Shown here in pieces: positions 1 to 8,251 of a stretch of 64,000 nucleotides of DNA. Under the pieces are notes generated by a model. It ran no database searches and was not told the origin of the DNA. It was given only the letters and a program-made list of their open reading frames with translations. This stretch comes from Amycolatopsis vastitatis. Lineage in GTDB: Bacteria > Actinomycetota > Actinomycetes > Mycobacteriales > Pseudonocardiaceae. Both the position numbers and the translations under genes were made by a program. Positions within the stretch are counted from its first letter, which is position 1; each line of letters opens with the position of its first letter. The DNA is taken from NCBI RefSeq assembly GCF_002234595.1, contig NZ_NMUL01000031.1, positions 186,001-250,000 of the forward strand, written 5' to 3'.

Positions 1-396
1 CACGACGCCGGGCGCCGCACCAACGACGACGTCGTCGCGATGGCCGAAGCGGCCGCCGCGACCAGGCGTGGCGAACTGCGGATCGCGCAGGAGGAGTCGC
101 TAACCTGGGTGGGCCGGGCCCAGTCCGGCGACGTGGTCGGCCTGGTCGACGACGAAGTGGTGCTGATCGAGCCCGCGCCCGCGTCCGAGACGAACCTGGT
201 CGCGGCCGCGATGAAGGTGCTGAACCGGATGCTGGCGCTCGGCGGGGAGCTGGTGACGGTGCTGAGCGGAGCCGCCGCCCCGCCCGGGGTCGCCGAAGAG
301 CTCGCGGAGCAGCTGCGGGTGGAGCACCCGGAGGTGGAACTGGCCGGCTACGCCAGTGGCCAGGCCGACGCCGTGCTGCTGATGGGAGTCGAATAG
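1..396 (+). CDS. DAK2/FakA-like kinase-family protein, C-terminal part (5' end outside window)
   Basis: The reading frame is open from base 1 and stops at TAG 394-396, so 131 C-terminal residues are seen. The ending GQADAVLLMGVE and the preceding alpha/beta segment resemble the C-terminal domain of DAK2-domain proteins (YloV/FakA family), which in Firmicutes phosphorylate fatty acids together with a FakB carrier. recG begins 3 bases later, and DAK2-recG is a conserved actinobacterial gene pair, which supports the call. The nucleotide-binding DhaL domain would lie outside the window. The actinobacterial substrate is not established. Confidence 0.8.
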   Translation, partial: HDAGRRTNDDVVAMAEAAAATRRGELRIAQEESLTWVGRAQSGDVVGLVDDEVVLIEPAPASETNLVAAAMKVLNRMLALGGELVTVLSGAAAPPGVAEELAEQLRVEHPEVELAGYASGQADAVLLMGVE

Positions 397-399
397 CGA

Positions 400-2553
400 A
401 TGGCCGGGTTGCGCGACAAGCTGCCGTTGCTGCTGGGCGCCAAGACGGCGAAGGCGCTCGCCACGGCGTTGGACATCGAGACGGTCAGCGACCTGCTGCG
501 CCACTACCCACGCCGCTACGCCGAGCGCGGCGAGCTCACCGACATCGCGGGCCTCGAGCTCGGCGAGCACGCCACGGTGATGGCGCGGATCGAGAAGGTG
601 AGCAAGCGCCGGATGAAGTCCCGCAACGGGACCATCCTCGACATGGTGATCACCGACGGGAAACGCCGGCTCACCTGCGCCTTCTTCAACCAGGCGTGGC
701 GGGAGAAGGAACTGGTCCCCGGCAAGACCGGCCTGTTCGCCGGCAAGGTCTCCGCCTTCCGCGACACCCTGCAGCTGACCAACCCCGAGTACGAGCTGCT
801 CGACGCGGAGAACGCGGACGAGGCGATGGACGACTTCCTCGCCGCGATCATCCCGGTGTACCCGGCGGCGCAGGGCATGCCGTCGTGGTCGATCGGCAAG
901 TGCGTGCGCCAGGTCCTCGACGTCCTCGAGGTCGACGAGGACCCGATGCCCGCGGACCTGCGGCGCCTGCACCGCCTGGCCGACCTCGACAACGCGCTGC
1001 GCGGCATCCACCGCCCGGAGAACTGGGCGCACCTGGAGGCGTCGAAGAAGCGGCTCAAGTGGGACGAGGCCCTGGCCGTGCAGCTGATCTTCGCGCAACG
1101 GCGGCACTCGGCCATCTCACGGCCGGCCAAGGCGAACCCGCACGTCGGCGGCGGCCTGATGGACGCCTTCGACAAGCGGCTGCCCTTCGACCTGACCGCG
1201 GGCCAGCGGGGGATCGGCGACGAGATCGCCGCGGACCTGGCCTCGGAGCACCCGATGAACCGGCTGCTGCAGGGCGAGGTCGGCTCGGGCAAGACGGTCG
1301 TCGCGCTGCGGGCGATGCTGCAGGTCGTCGACAACGGGCGGCAGGCCGCGATGCTCGCGCCGACCGAGGTCCTCGCCGCGCAGCACGCGCGGTCGCTGCG
1401 CGAGATGCTCGGCGACCTCGGCCAGGCGGGCGAGCTGGGCGCCGCGGAGAACGCCACCCGCGTCACGCTGCTCACCGGGTCGATGGGCGCGAAGGAGCGC
1501 AAGAAGGCACTGCTGGAGATCGTCAGCGGGGAGGCCGGCATCGTCGTCGGCACGCACGCGCTGATCCAGGACCACGTCGAGTTCGCCGACCTCGGCCTCG
1601 CCGTCGTCGACGAGCAGCACCGCTTCGGCGTCGAGCAGCGGGACGCGCTGCGCACCCGCGGGGCGGGTGACACCAGCCCGCACGTGCTCGTCATGACCGC
1701 GACGCCGATCCCGCGCACGGTCGCGATGACCGTGTACGGCGACCTGGAGGTGTCCGCGCTGCGCGAGATGCCGGTCGGGCGGTCGCCGATCAAGACGACC
1801 GTGGTGCCGGTCGCCGAAAAACCGGCCTGGTTCGAGCGGATCTGGCAACGGGTCCGGGAAGAGGTCGGCAAGGGCCACCAGGCGTACGTCGTGTGCCCGC
1901 GGATCGGCGACGAGCCGCCGTCGGACAAGAGCGACAAGCGGCCGCCCCTCGCCGTCCTGGAGGTCGCGCCCGAGCTGGAAAACGGCCCGCTGCAGGGCCT
2001 GAAGATCGGCGTGCTGCACGGCCGGATGCCGCCCGACGACAAGGACGCCGTGATGCGGGCGTTCTCGGCGGGGAAGCTCGACGTCCTGGTGGCCACGACG
2101 GTCATCGAGGTCGGCGTCAACGTGCCGAACGCGACCGCGATGGTGATCATGGACGCCGACCGGTTCGGCGTCAGCCAGCTGCACCAGCTGCGCGGCCGCG
2201 TCGGCCGGGGCAGCGTGCCGGGGCTGTGCCTGCTGGTCACCGAGACCCTCGACGGCACGGCGACCCGCGAGCGGCTGGCGGCGGTCGAATCGACCACCGA
2301 CGGCTTCGAACTGTCCCGTCTGGACCTCGAACTGCGCCGTGAAGGCGACATCCTCGGCGCCGCGCAGTCCGGGAAGCGGTCCACGCTCAAGCTGCTGTCG
2401 CTGCTGCGGGACGAGGACGTCATCGCCGCGTCGCGGGCCAGCGCGCAGGAGATCGTCGAAAAGGACCCGGAGCTGAAGAAGTACCGCGGCCTGGCGCTCA
2501 TGGTCGCCGACGTCGTCGACGTCGACCGCGCGGAGTACCTGGAGAAGAGCTGA
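400..2553 (+). CDS. recG: ATP-dependent DNA helicase RecG
   Basis: A 717-residue superfamily 2 helicase that remodels stalled forks and Holliday junctions. The N-terminal part carries the wedge/OB region. Helicase motifs follow in order: Walker A GEVGSGKT (292-299), DEQH box (404-407), TATPIPRT motif III (433-440), a motif V-like ATTVIEVGVN stretch and motif VI QLRGRVGRG (596-604). Length is normal for RecG (about 690-750). The ATG at 400 lies just after the DAK2 stop, so the two are probably cotranscribed. All key motifs are intact. Confidence 0.97.
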   Translation: MAGLRDKLPLLLGAKTAKALATALDIETVSDLLRHYPRRYAERGELTDIAGLELGEHATVMARIEKVSKRRMKSRNGTILDMVITDGKRRLTCAFFNQAWREKELVPGKTGLFAGKVSAFRDTLQLTNPEYELLDAENADEAMDDFLAAIIPVYPAAQGMPSWSIGKCVRQVLDVLEVDEDPMPADLRRLHRLADLDNALRGIHRPENWAHLEASKKRLKWDEALAVQLIFAQRRHSAISRPAKANPHVGGGLMDAFDKRLPFDLTAGQRGIGDEIAADLASEHPMNRLLQGEVGSGKTVVALRAMLQVVDNGRQAAMLAPTEVLAAQHARSLREMLGDLGQAGELGAAENATRVTLLTGSMGAKERKKALLEIVSGEAGIVVGTHALIQDHVEFADLGLAVVDEQHRFGVEQRDALRTRGAGDTSPHVLVMTATPIPRTVAMTVYGDLEVSALREMPVGRSPIKTTVVPVAEKPAWFERIWQRVREEVGKGHQAYVVCPRIGDEPPSDKSDKRPPLAVLEVAPELENGPLQGLKIGVLHGRMPPDDKDAVMRAFSAGKLDVLVATTVIEVGVNVPNATAMVIMDADRFGVSQLHQLRGRVGRGSVPGLCLLVTETLDGTATRERLAAVESTTDGFELSRLDLELRREGDILGAAQSGKRSTLKLLSLLRDEDVIAASRASAQEIVEKDPELKKYRGLALMVADVVDVDRAEYLEKS

Positions 2554-2573
2554 TCGCCGTCCGCGCCGCCACG

Positions 2574-3032
2574 GTGGCCGACGCACCGGCGATCGGCGAG
2601 ATCCACGTGGCGTCCTGGCGGGCGGCGTACGCGGGGCTGCTGCCGGAGGAGTTCCTGGCCCGTCTCTCGGCCGAGGCGCGCGCGGCGTCGTGGGCCCGGC
2701 GCATCGGCGACCCCGCCATTCCGGGCCGGGTCCTGGTCGTCGAAGACGAGGGCGTCGTCGCCGGGTTCGCGGCCTTCGGCCCCGGGCAGCTCTACGCGCT
2801 CTACCTGCTGCCCGAGTACTGGGGACGGGGACTCGGCCGGCTGCTGCACGACCGGGTCGTCGAAGAGCTCTCCGGCGACAGCGCCGTCCTGTGGGTGCTG
2901 GCGACGAACGAGCGGGCGAAGGCCTTCTACGTCCGGCAAGGCTGGGTGGACGACGGCGCCCGCCAGACCGAGACGATCGACGAGGGGCGCGTCACGCTGG
3001 AGGAGATGCGGTACCGCCGTTCGTTGCCGTGA
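2574..3032 (+). CDS. GNAT-family N-acetyltransferase
   Basis: About 152 residues with the GNAT fold: an N-terminal ATVADAPAIGEIHVASW helix, a central beta strand LYALYLLPEYWGRGLGRLLH with the acetyl-CoA loop (Q/R-x-x-G-x-G/A variant, WGRGLGR), and a C-terminal ATNERAKAFYVRQGW segment. The substrate cannot be told from sequence. The frame is open upstream to 2550, where a CTG overlaps the recG stop; a start there would give LIAVRAATVADAP, typical of GNAT proteins, so the true N-terminus may be 8 residues longer than the GTG used here. The 3' end overlaps the convergent TetR gene by 41 bases. Confidence 0.85.
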   Translation: MADAPAIGEIHVASWRAAYAGLLPEEFLARLSAEARAASWARRIGDPAIPGRVLVVEDEGVVAGFAAFGPGQLYALYLLPEYWGRGLGRLLHDRVVEELSGDSAVLWVLATNERAKAFYVRQGWVDDGARQTETIDEGRVTLEEMRYRRSLP

Positions 3033-3627
3033 ACACGCCGGCTTTCGCGGCCGCGGCGGCCGCGGCGGCGGCGACTCCCGCGTCCGCCGGCGTGACGCCT
3101 TCCCGGGACACGAACAGGCGGTAGAAGATCGGCCCGCAGGCCACGCGCACCGCCTCCACCGGATCGGTGCCGGGCGGGACTTCGCCGCGCTCGATCGCCC
3201 GGGTCACGGCGGCCGCCGAACGGGCGTGGCGGTCGACGTAGAACTCGCGCAGGGCCTCGGCCGCGCGCGGGGAGAGGAACGCCGCCGAGATCGACGCCGT
3301 GGGCAGCTCACGCTCGCCCGGGGTGGTGAAGTAGCGCACCAGTTCCAGGTTGACGGCGCGCAGGTCGCCTTCGAGGGAGCCGGTGTCCGGCACGGCCCAC
3401 TCCTGCTCGGCGCCCATCAGCAGGGCCGCCGCGACCAGGCCTTCGGCGGACTCCCAGCGGCGGTACAGCGTCGTCTTGTGCACGCCGGAGCGTTCGGCGA
3501 CCGCCTCGACGGTCAGCTCCGCGTACCCGCGTTCGCCGAGCAGCGCGAGGGTGGCGTCGAGCGCGGCGAGGCGGGTCCGCTCGGTGCGGCCGCCCGGACG
3601 CTTCGTCCCGGAAATCTCGGTTGCCAA
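2992..3627 (-). CDS. TetR-family transcriptional regulator
   Basis: 211 residues. An N-terminal helix-turn-helix (about 18-60) contains the TetR signature: LTVEAVAERSGVHKTTLYRRW. The C-terminal ligand domain includes a TetR_C-like segment. A run of nine alanines encoded by GCC/GCG repeats lies near the C-terminus. A TTG start is chosen because AGGAG sits 6 bases upstream. It is divergent from the esterase gene with only 31 bases between starts, so it very likely controls that gene and itself. The 3' end overlaps the convergent GNAT gene. Confidence 0.88.
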   Translation of the reverse strand: MATEISGTKRPGGRTERTRLAALDATLALLGERGYAELTVEAVAERSGVHKTTLYRRWESAEGLVAAALLMGAEQEWAVPDTGSLEGDLRAVNLELVRYFTTPGERELPTASISAAFLSPRAAEALREFYVDRHARSAAAVTRAIERGEVPPGTDPVEAVRVACGPIFYRLFVSREGVTPADAGVAAAAAAAAAKAGVFTATNGGTASPPA

Positions 3628-3658
3628 CTGCTACTCCTGTTGCGTTAGTGTGCCCAGT
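3628..3658. promoter_or_regulatory. Overlapping divergent promoters of TetR and esterase genes
   Basis: Only 31 bases separate the two starts. On the + strand TAGTGT (3646-3651) matches the actinobacterial -10 form TAnnnT and would start transcription at or next to the ATG at 3659, which lacks a Shine-Dalgarno, so the esterase mRNA is probably leaderless. A weak inverted repeat CAAC/GTTG spans the TetR start. Any TetR operator must lie here or inside the coding ends. This is inference from spacing and motif. Confidence 0.45.
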
Positions 3659-4795
3659 ATGACAGGACCCGTCGACGTTGCCGAAATCGCCGATCTGATC
3701 GGCGACGCCGAGGTCGTCGCCATCGGCGAGAACAACCATCACATCCGCGAGTTCGGCGTGCTGCGCGACCGCCTCCTGCGCCACCTCGTCACCGAGCGCG
3801 GGTTCACCGTCCTCGGGTTCGAAGGCGGGTTCCCCGAGGGGCGCCTGGTCGACGACTGGCTGCGGGGTGGCGACGGCGACGTCGCCGACATCGCCCACGA
3901 CGGCTTCACCTTCGGCCTCGGCGACTCGGCCGAGGTGCACGAGATGCTGACCTGGCTACGTGGCCGTGGCGTGCGGTTCTTCGGGCTCGACGTGCCGGGT
4001 TCGGCGGGTTCGCCGGTGCCCGCGCTGCGGGCCGTCCGCGAATTCGTCCTGCGCGTGGACCCGGCCAATGTGTCCCTTGTGGACATTGCCATCGCCGCGT
4101 GCGAGCCGTACGCGTCGGTGAGCAGCGCGGTCGCTCCGGCTCGGTACCGGGAAATGAGCCCGGAAGCGCGGGACGCGGCGACGAGCGCGTTGACCGTCCT
4201 CAAGGGACACGTGGAGTCGCTGCCGGTATACGGCGAGGTGGCCGCGCATCACGCGGAAGGCGCCCTGCGCGTCGACCTGTACCTGCGGGAGCTGGACGCG
4301 CTGATGGCGGGCCGTGCGCCCGAGCCGCAGAGTTCGTCGCGGGACACGTACATGGCGGCCACCGTGCGGTTGCTGCGGCGGCGGTTCCCGGCCGAGAAGA
4401 TCGTGCTGATGCTCCACAACGGACACCTCCAGCGCGTGCCGTTCTCGCCGATGCCCGGCATGACGATGCCGTCGGCGGGCACTCACCTGGCCGCGGAACT
4501 GGGCGATCGCTATTTCGCGCTCGCGCTCACGGCCGTTTCCGGGACGACCACCGGGCTCGTCCCGGACGAAGCCGCGCCGCTCGGGTTCCGGATGTTCGAG
4601 CAGGCCCTCGGGGACCCGGCGGAAGGCAGCGTCGAGGCGGCGCTCGCCGATCGGGCGCCGTGCCTGGTCGAGCGCCCCGCGGCCGCGAGCATCCGGCACG
4701 CGCACACTTCCGTGCCGGTGGAGGTGGCGGCCGCGTTCGACGCCGCCGTCTGCCTGGAAAAGCAGGAAACGATTTTCGGGGGCGACGCCGGGTAG
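3659..4795 (+). CDS. Erythromycin esterase-family protein
   Basis: 378 residues resembling the EreA/EreC family (PF05139), metal-independent hydrolases of which some open macrolide lactones. The GEN-N-H motif has Glu24 and His27, which correspond to the catalytic Glu/His of Ere enzymes; a FEGGFPEGRLVDDW segment follows, and HNGH (253-256) supplies further conserved histidines. There is no signal peptide. The ATG at 3659 is chosen over the longer frame because the upstream part overlaps the divergent TetR gene. Many family members are not resistance enzymes, so macrolide esterase activity is only a possibility. Confidence 0.8.
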   Translation: MTGPVDVAEIADLIGDAEVVAIGENNHHIREFGVLRDRLLRHLVTERGFTVLGFEGGFPEGRLVDDWLRGGDGDVADIAHDGFTFGLGDSAEVHEMLTWLRGRGVRFFGLDVPGSAGSPVPALRAVREFVLRVDPANVSLVDIAIAACEPYASVSSAVAPARYREMSPEARDAATSALTVLKGHVESLPVYGEVAAHHAEGALRVDLYLRELDALMAGRAPEPQSSSRDTYMAATVRLLRRRFPAEKIVLMLHNGHLQRVPFSPMPGMTMPSAGTHLAAELGDRYFALALTAVSGTTTGLVPDEAAPLGFRMFEQALGDPAEGSVEAALADRAPCLVERPAAASIRHAHTSVPVEVAAAFDAAVCLEKQETIFGGDAG

Positions 4796-4849
4796 GTGTG
4801 CCCGTTCGGCCGATTGCCGTAATGGCCGGTGTGGGCGTTTCCTACCGGT

Positions 4850-7177
4850 ATGGCCGGGCGGAGGCGGGCGCTGATCGTCGCCAACGGCGAGTACGACAAC
4901 GCGGGACTCCAGCAGCTGGGCTCGCCCGCGGCGGACGCCGATGCCCTGGCCGGGGTCCTGGCCGACCGGACCATCAGCGACTTCGACGTCCGGGTCGTCC
5001 GCAACGAGACCGCCCACGCCGTCGAGGCGGAGATCGAGGACCTCTGCGCCGAGGGCAGGCCCGACGACGTCCTGCTGCTGCACTTCTCGTGCCACGGCCT
5101 CAAGGACGACTCGGGCGGGCTGTACTTCGCCGCCCGCAACACCCGGCCCGACCGGCTCCGGTCGACGGCCGTGCCCGCGGACTTCGTGCAGCAGTGCATC
5201 CGGCAGAGCCGCTCGCGCAGCATCGTCCTGCTGCTGGACTGCTGTTACGGCGGGGCGTTCGGGCAGGGCGTGGCGGTGCGGTCGTCGGGCGACGCGAACG
5301 TCCTCGACAGCTTCCGCGGCGGCCGCGGCCGGGCCGTCATCACGGCGTCGAACTCGATCGAGTACGCCTTCGAGGGCGCGCGGCTGGCCGAGGGCCAGCC
5401 CGCCCAGCCGTCGGTGTTCACGTCGGCGCTGGTGGAGGGCCTGCGCACGGGCGAGGCCGACCGCGACGAGGACGGCTGGATCGCGCTGGGCGAGCTGTAT
5501 GAGTACCTGTTCGACCGCGTGCGCGAGCGCAACCCGAAGCAGACGCCGAGCCGCGACATCGAGATGCAGGGCGAGCTGTACCTGGCGAAGAGCAGGCGGC
5601 GCCGGATCAAGCCGTCCCCGATCCCGGCCGACCTGTCGGCGGCGATCGCGGCGGAGAACCCGTTCACGCGCCTGGGCGCGGTGGCGGAGCTTCGCCGGCG
5701 GTTGTCGAGTTCGAACCTGCCGGTGGCGTTGGGCGCGTTCGAGGCGCTGAAGGTGATGGCCTCGACGGACATCGAGCACGTCGCGGCGGCGGCAGCGGAC
5801 GCACTCCGCTCCGCGGTCGTGCGGGCGGACGTGTCTTCGGTACGGCTTTCCGCACCGCCGGGGGAGGTCGCGGCCGCGGTGGTCCGCGCGGTGGGGCCGC
5901 CGGTGGCGCGGGAAGCGCGGTTCGAGGCTTCGCACGCGTGGATCCGGGTGACCGAGACGGATGCGGGAGCGGAACTGGCGGTCACGGCCGGGGCGTCGGG
6001 GACGCGGCGCGGGAACGTCGTGGTGACCGGGCCGACCGGGGACGCGGTGGTCGCGGTGGAGATCGAGGCCCTGCCGGTCCCGGAGCCGGAGGCGGTCGCG
6101 GAACCCGGGCCCGAGCCGATCGTGGCGGCGGAACCCGAGCCGTCACCTGCCGAACCTGAGGTGAAGCCGGTGCCGGAGCCGCCCGAACGCCCCAATGTGG
6201 CGTTGGGTGCGTTGGACGCACCGAACGCCACATTGGGTGCGCTGGACGCACCGAACGCCACATTGGGGCGCTTGACCGAACCGGCGGCCGCCGAGGCGGA
6301 GGGCGGGGTCGCGGCGGACCCCGGACCGGGCGCCGGGGGAACCGAGGCGCCGGAATCCGCCGCCACGGCGCGCGCGGCGGATCCGGTCGGCGGGTTCGCC
6401 GGGCTGCTCGCGATCACGGGCGCGGTGTTCGCGGTGGTCGGGCTGCCGATGAACTACCGCTACGGCTACTCGCTGAGCCAGTACCGGCCCGGCATGGAGT
6501 CCTACGTCCTGGTCGTGGGCGCGTGCGCCCTGCTCGCCGGGATCCTGACGCTGGCGCCGGGGACGAGGTCACGGACCGGTCCCGCGCTGCTCTTCGGCGC
6601 CGGGCTGGCCGCGCTGTTCGGGCTGCTGCGCTTCCTCGGCGAAGCCATCGCTCTCTCCCAGCAAGGGGACACCGAGCTGAAAGCCGGCTACACCTTCGCG
6701 CTGCTCGCGCATCTCGCCTGGGTGGTCGCGGGGGCGTGTGCGCTGGCGGCGCTCGGGCGGAGCCGGGCGGTCGCGCTGGGTGCCGGGCCGGTGCGCGGCT
6801 GGCCGGCGTGGGTGGCGATCGTGCTCGGCCTGACGGCCGCGGTGGGCTGGATCGTCCAGCTCGTCGACCTGAACACGTACGACTCCAGTGACGCCGGCCG
6901 GGCGACGGCCTACTTCCTGCTCGGCGCTCTGCTGGCCGTGTCCGTGCCCGTCGTCGCCGTGGTGCTTCGCCCACGCCTGGTCGGCTGCGCCGTGCTGGCC
7001 GCCGGGACCGCGGGCCTGCTGGGCGTGCTGGCGCCGACGTTCGCCGCGGTCTTCGAGGAGGCTTCCCTGGGGCTGGGCGGGCAGGCGATCGCCGTGGTGG
7101 CCCTCGTGCTGCTGGCGATCGACACCGTCGTGCTGGCCGTCCAGGCCCGGAATCAGCCGATCGGGCGACAGCCCTGA
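4850..7177 (+). CDS. Membrane-anchored caspase-like (peptidase C14) protein
   Basis: 775 residues. The N-terminal caspase fold (about 1-240) starts RRRALIVANGEYDN and carries the catalytic His82 (SCHG) and Cys132 (LLLDCCYGG). Next is a helical region (about 260-325), a beta-rich segment, and a Pro/Glu/Ala linker (about 405-510) containing an in-frame palindromic repeat (6188-6270). From residue about 515 there are roughly eight hydrophobic spans. Such architecture suggests a stress- or infection-triggered protease fixed at the membrane, but function is inferred only. The start is the ATG at 4850; a GTG at 4829 would add 7 residues unlike caspase N-termini. An exported subtilase gene lies 37 bases downstream. 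Confidence 0.85.
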   Translation: MAGRRRALIVANGEYDNAGLQQLGSPAADADALAGVLADRTISDFDVRVVRNETAHAVEAEIEDLCAEGRPDDVLLLHFSCHGLKDDSGGLYFAARNTRPDRLRSTAVPADFVQQCIRQSRSRSIVLLLDCCYGGAFGQGVAVRSSGDANVLDSFRGGRGRAVITASNSIEYAFEGARLAEGQPAQPSVFTSALVEGLRTGEADRDEDGWIALGELYEYLFDRVRERNPKQTPSRDIEMQGELYLAKSRRRRIKPSPIPADLSAAIAAENPFTRLGAVAELRRRLSSSNLPVALGAFEALKVMASTDIEHVAAAAADALRSAVVRADVSSVRLSAPPGEVAAAVVRAVGPPVAREARFEASHAWIRVTETDAGAELAVTAGASGTRRGNVVVTGPTGDAVVAVEIEALPVPEPEAVAEPGPEPIVAAEPEPSPAEPEVKPVPEPPERPNVALGALDAPNATLGALDAPNATLGRLTEPAAAEAEGGVAADPGPGAGGTEAPESAATARAADPVGGFAGLLAITGAVFAVVGLPMNYRYGYSLSQYRPGMESYVLVVGACALLAGILTLAPGTRSRTGPALLFGAGLAALFGLLRFLGEAIALSQQGDTELKAGYTFALLAHLAWVVAGACALAALGRSRAVALGAGPVRGWPAWVAIVLGLTAAVGWIVQLVDLNTYDSSDAGRATAYFLLGALLAVSVPVVAVVLRPRLVGCAVLAAGTAGLLGVLAPTFAAVFEEASLGLGGQAIAVVALVLLAIDTVVLAVQARNQPIGRQP
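6188..6270. repeat. Palindromic repeat inserted in frame in the caspase-like gene
   Basis: Two 17-base arms (6188-6204 and 6254-6270) are perfectly complementary, with an additional copy of the right arm inside at about 6224-6240. Translated in the gene's frame it gives repeated LGALDAPNAT units (residues about 448-473). The arms match those of the intergenic element at 61011-61101, so this is one repeat family with a copy inside a gene. Confidence 0.85.
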
Positions 7178-7214
7178 GTTGTCGCCCCGTCACTCCCGGG
7201 GTACCACGGCGATC

Positions 7215-8117
7215 ATGAGGTTCCTTCCTGCCGCAGCGGCGGTGACGCTCGTACTCGCCGGCCAGACCCCGGCCGTCGCGGCCGGCGGGGTGCAGCCCGA
7301 TCCGCCCGGGTGGGGGCTGGACCGGATCGACCAGCGCACCGGCCTCGACCACGCCTACCACTACGCCACCGACGCCTCGGGCGTCACCATCTACGTGATC
7401 GACAGCGGTGTCGACGCCAAGCACCCCGACTTCCAGGGCCGGGTCGCGCCCGGGCGGGACTTCCTGAACGGCGGCTCCGACACGACCGACACCAACGGCC
7501 ACGGCACCCGCCTCGCCGGCATCGCCGCGGGCAAGGACTACGGCGTAGCGAAGGGCGCTCAGATCGTGCCCGTGCGCGTGCTCGACAAGGATGGCGGTGG
7601 TGCCACCGACCAGATCATCGCCGGCATCGACTGGGTCGCGCAGAACGCCCAGCAGCCCGCGGTCGCCGTCCTGGGCATCGGCGGGGTGCCGAACGACCAG
7701 CTCGACGCCGCCGTGCGGCGGCTCGCCACCGTGGTGCCGGTCGCCGTGCCTGCCGGCAGCGAGAAGGCCGACGCGAGCGGGTTCTCGCCGGGACGGGTGG
7801 CCGAGGCGCTGACCGTTGGCGCCACCGACGACCAGGACCGGCCGGACAAGGCGTCGAACTTCGGCGAGGACGTCGACCTGTACGCCCCCGGCGTCGACGT
7901 CCCCGGCCCGGTCGCGGGCGGCACGGGCGCGAACCCGGAGTCCGGCACCTCGATGGCGGCGGCGTTCGCGGCGGGCGCGGCGGCGCTGTACCGCGCCCAG
8001 CACCCCGAAGCCACTCCCGACCAGGTGGACCAAGCGCTTGTTCAGGCGGCGACACCGGACGCGCTCAAGGACGTCCCGGACGGCACCGCCAACCGCCTGC
8101 TCTACGTCGGATCTTGA
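7215..8117 (+). CDS. Exported S8-family subtilisin-like protein with altered oxyanion position
   Basis: 300 residues. A signal peptide (MRFLPAAAAVTLVLAGQTPAVAA, cleaved near AVA-A) precedes a subtilase domain with Asp63 (VIDSGVD), His96 (NGHGT) and Ser246 (SGTSMAAA), so the triad is present. The oxyanion-hole Asn, normally in an AAGN motif, is Ser182 (VPAGSEKAD), and the usual NMSLG strand reads VLGIGG. There is no recognisable pro-domain between signal peptide and domain, and no C-terminal anchor. It may be weakly active or a binding pseudoprotease. It follows the caspase-like gene by 37 bases on the same strand. Confidence 0.88.
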   Translation: MRFLPAAAAVTLVLAGQTPAVAAGGVQPDPPGWGLDRIDQRTGLDHAYHYATDASGVTIYVIDSGVDAKHPDFQGRVAPGRDFLNGGSDTTDTNGHGTRLAGIAAGKDYGVAKGAQIVPVRVLDKDGGGATDQIIAGIDWVAQNAQQPAVAVLGIGGVPNDQLDAAVRRLATVVPVAVPAGSEKADASGFSPGRVAEALTVGATDDQDRPDKASNFGEDVDLYAPGVDVPGPVAGGTGANPESGTSMAAAFAAGAAALYRAQHPEATPDQVDQALVQAATPDALKDVPDGTANRLLYVGS

Positions 8118-8251
8118 AAAGCTGCCCAGCCGGGTCCCCGGCGAACCCTTCCGCGGCGCATGATGTCCATCACCTGGTACTGAACTCCCGCAGAGCGGGA
8201 AGAACCGGGTAACGTGCGTTGACTTACCGATCCAAATGGGAAGGACCGGGC

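Noticed and set aside
516..2939. Long open frame on the minus strand antisense to recG
   Set aside because: A GC-rich shadow frame: recG on the plus strand has all helicase motifs, and the antisense protein is Arg/Ser/Pro-rich without a recognisable domain.
8128..8141. Small GCCGGG/CCCGGC hairpin after the subtilase gene as terminator
   Set aside because: The stem is only 6 bp with a 2-base loop, which is common by chance at this GC content.
8219..8251. TTG start 33 bases upstream of pyc ATG
   Set aside because: GGGAAGGA stands at ideal distance from the ATG at 8252, and the family N-terminus is MFRKVLVANRGEIA.
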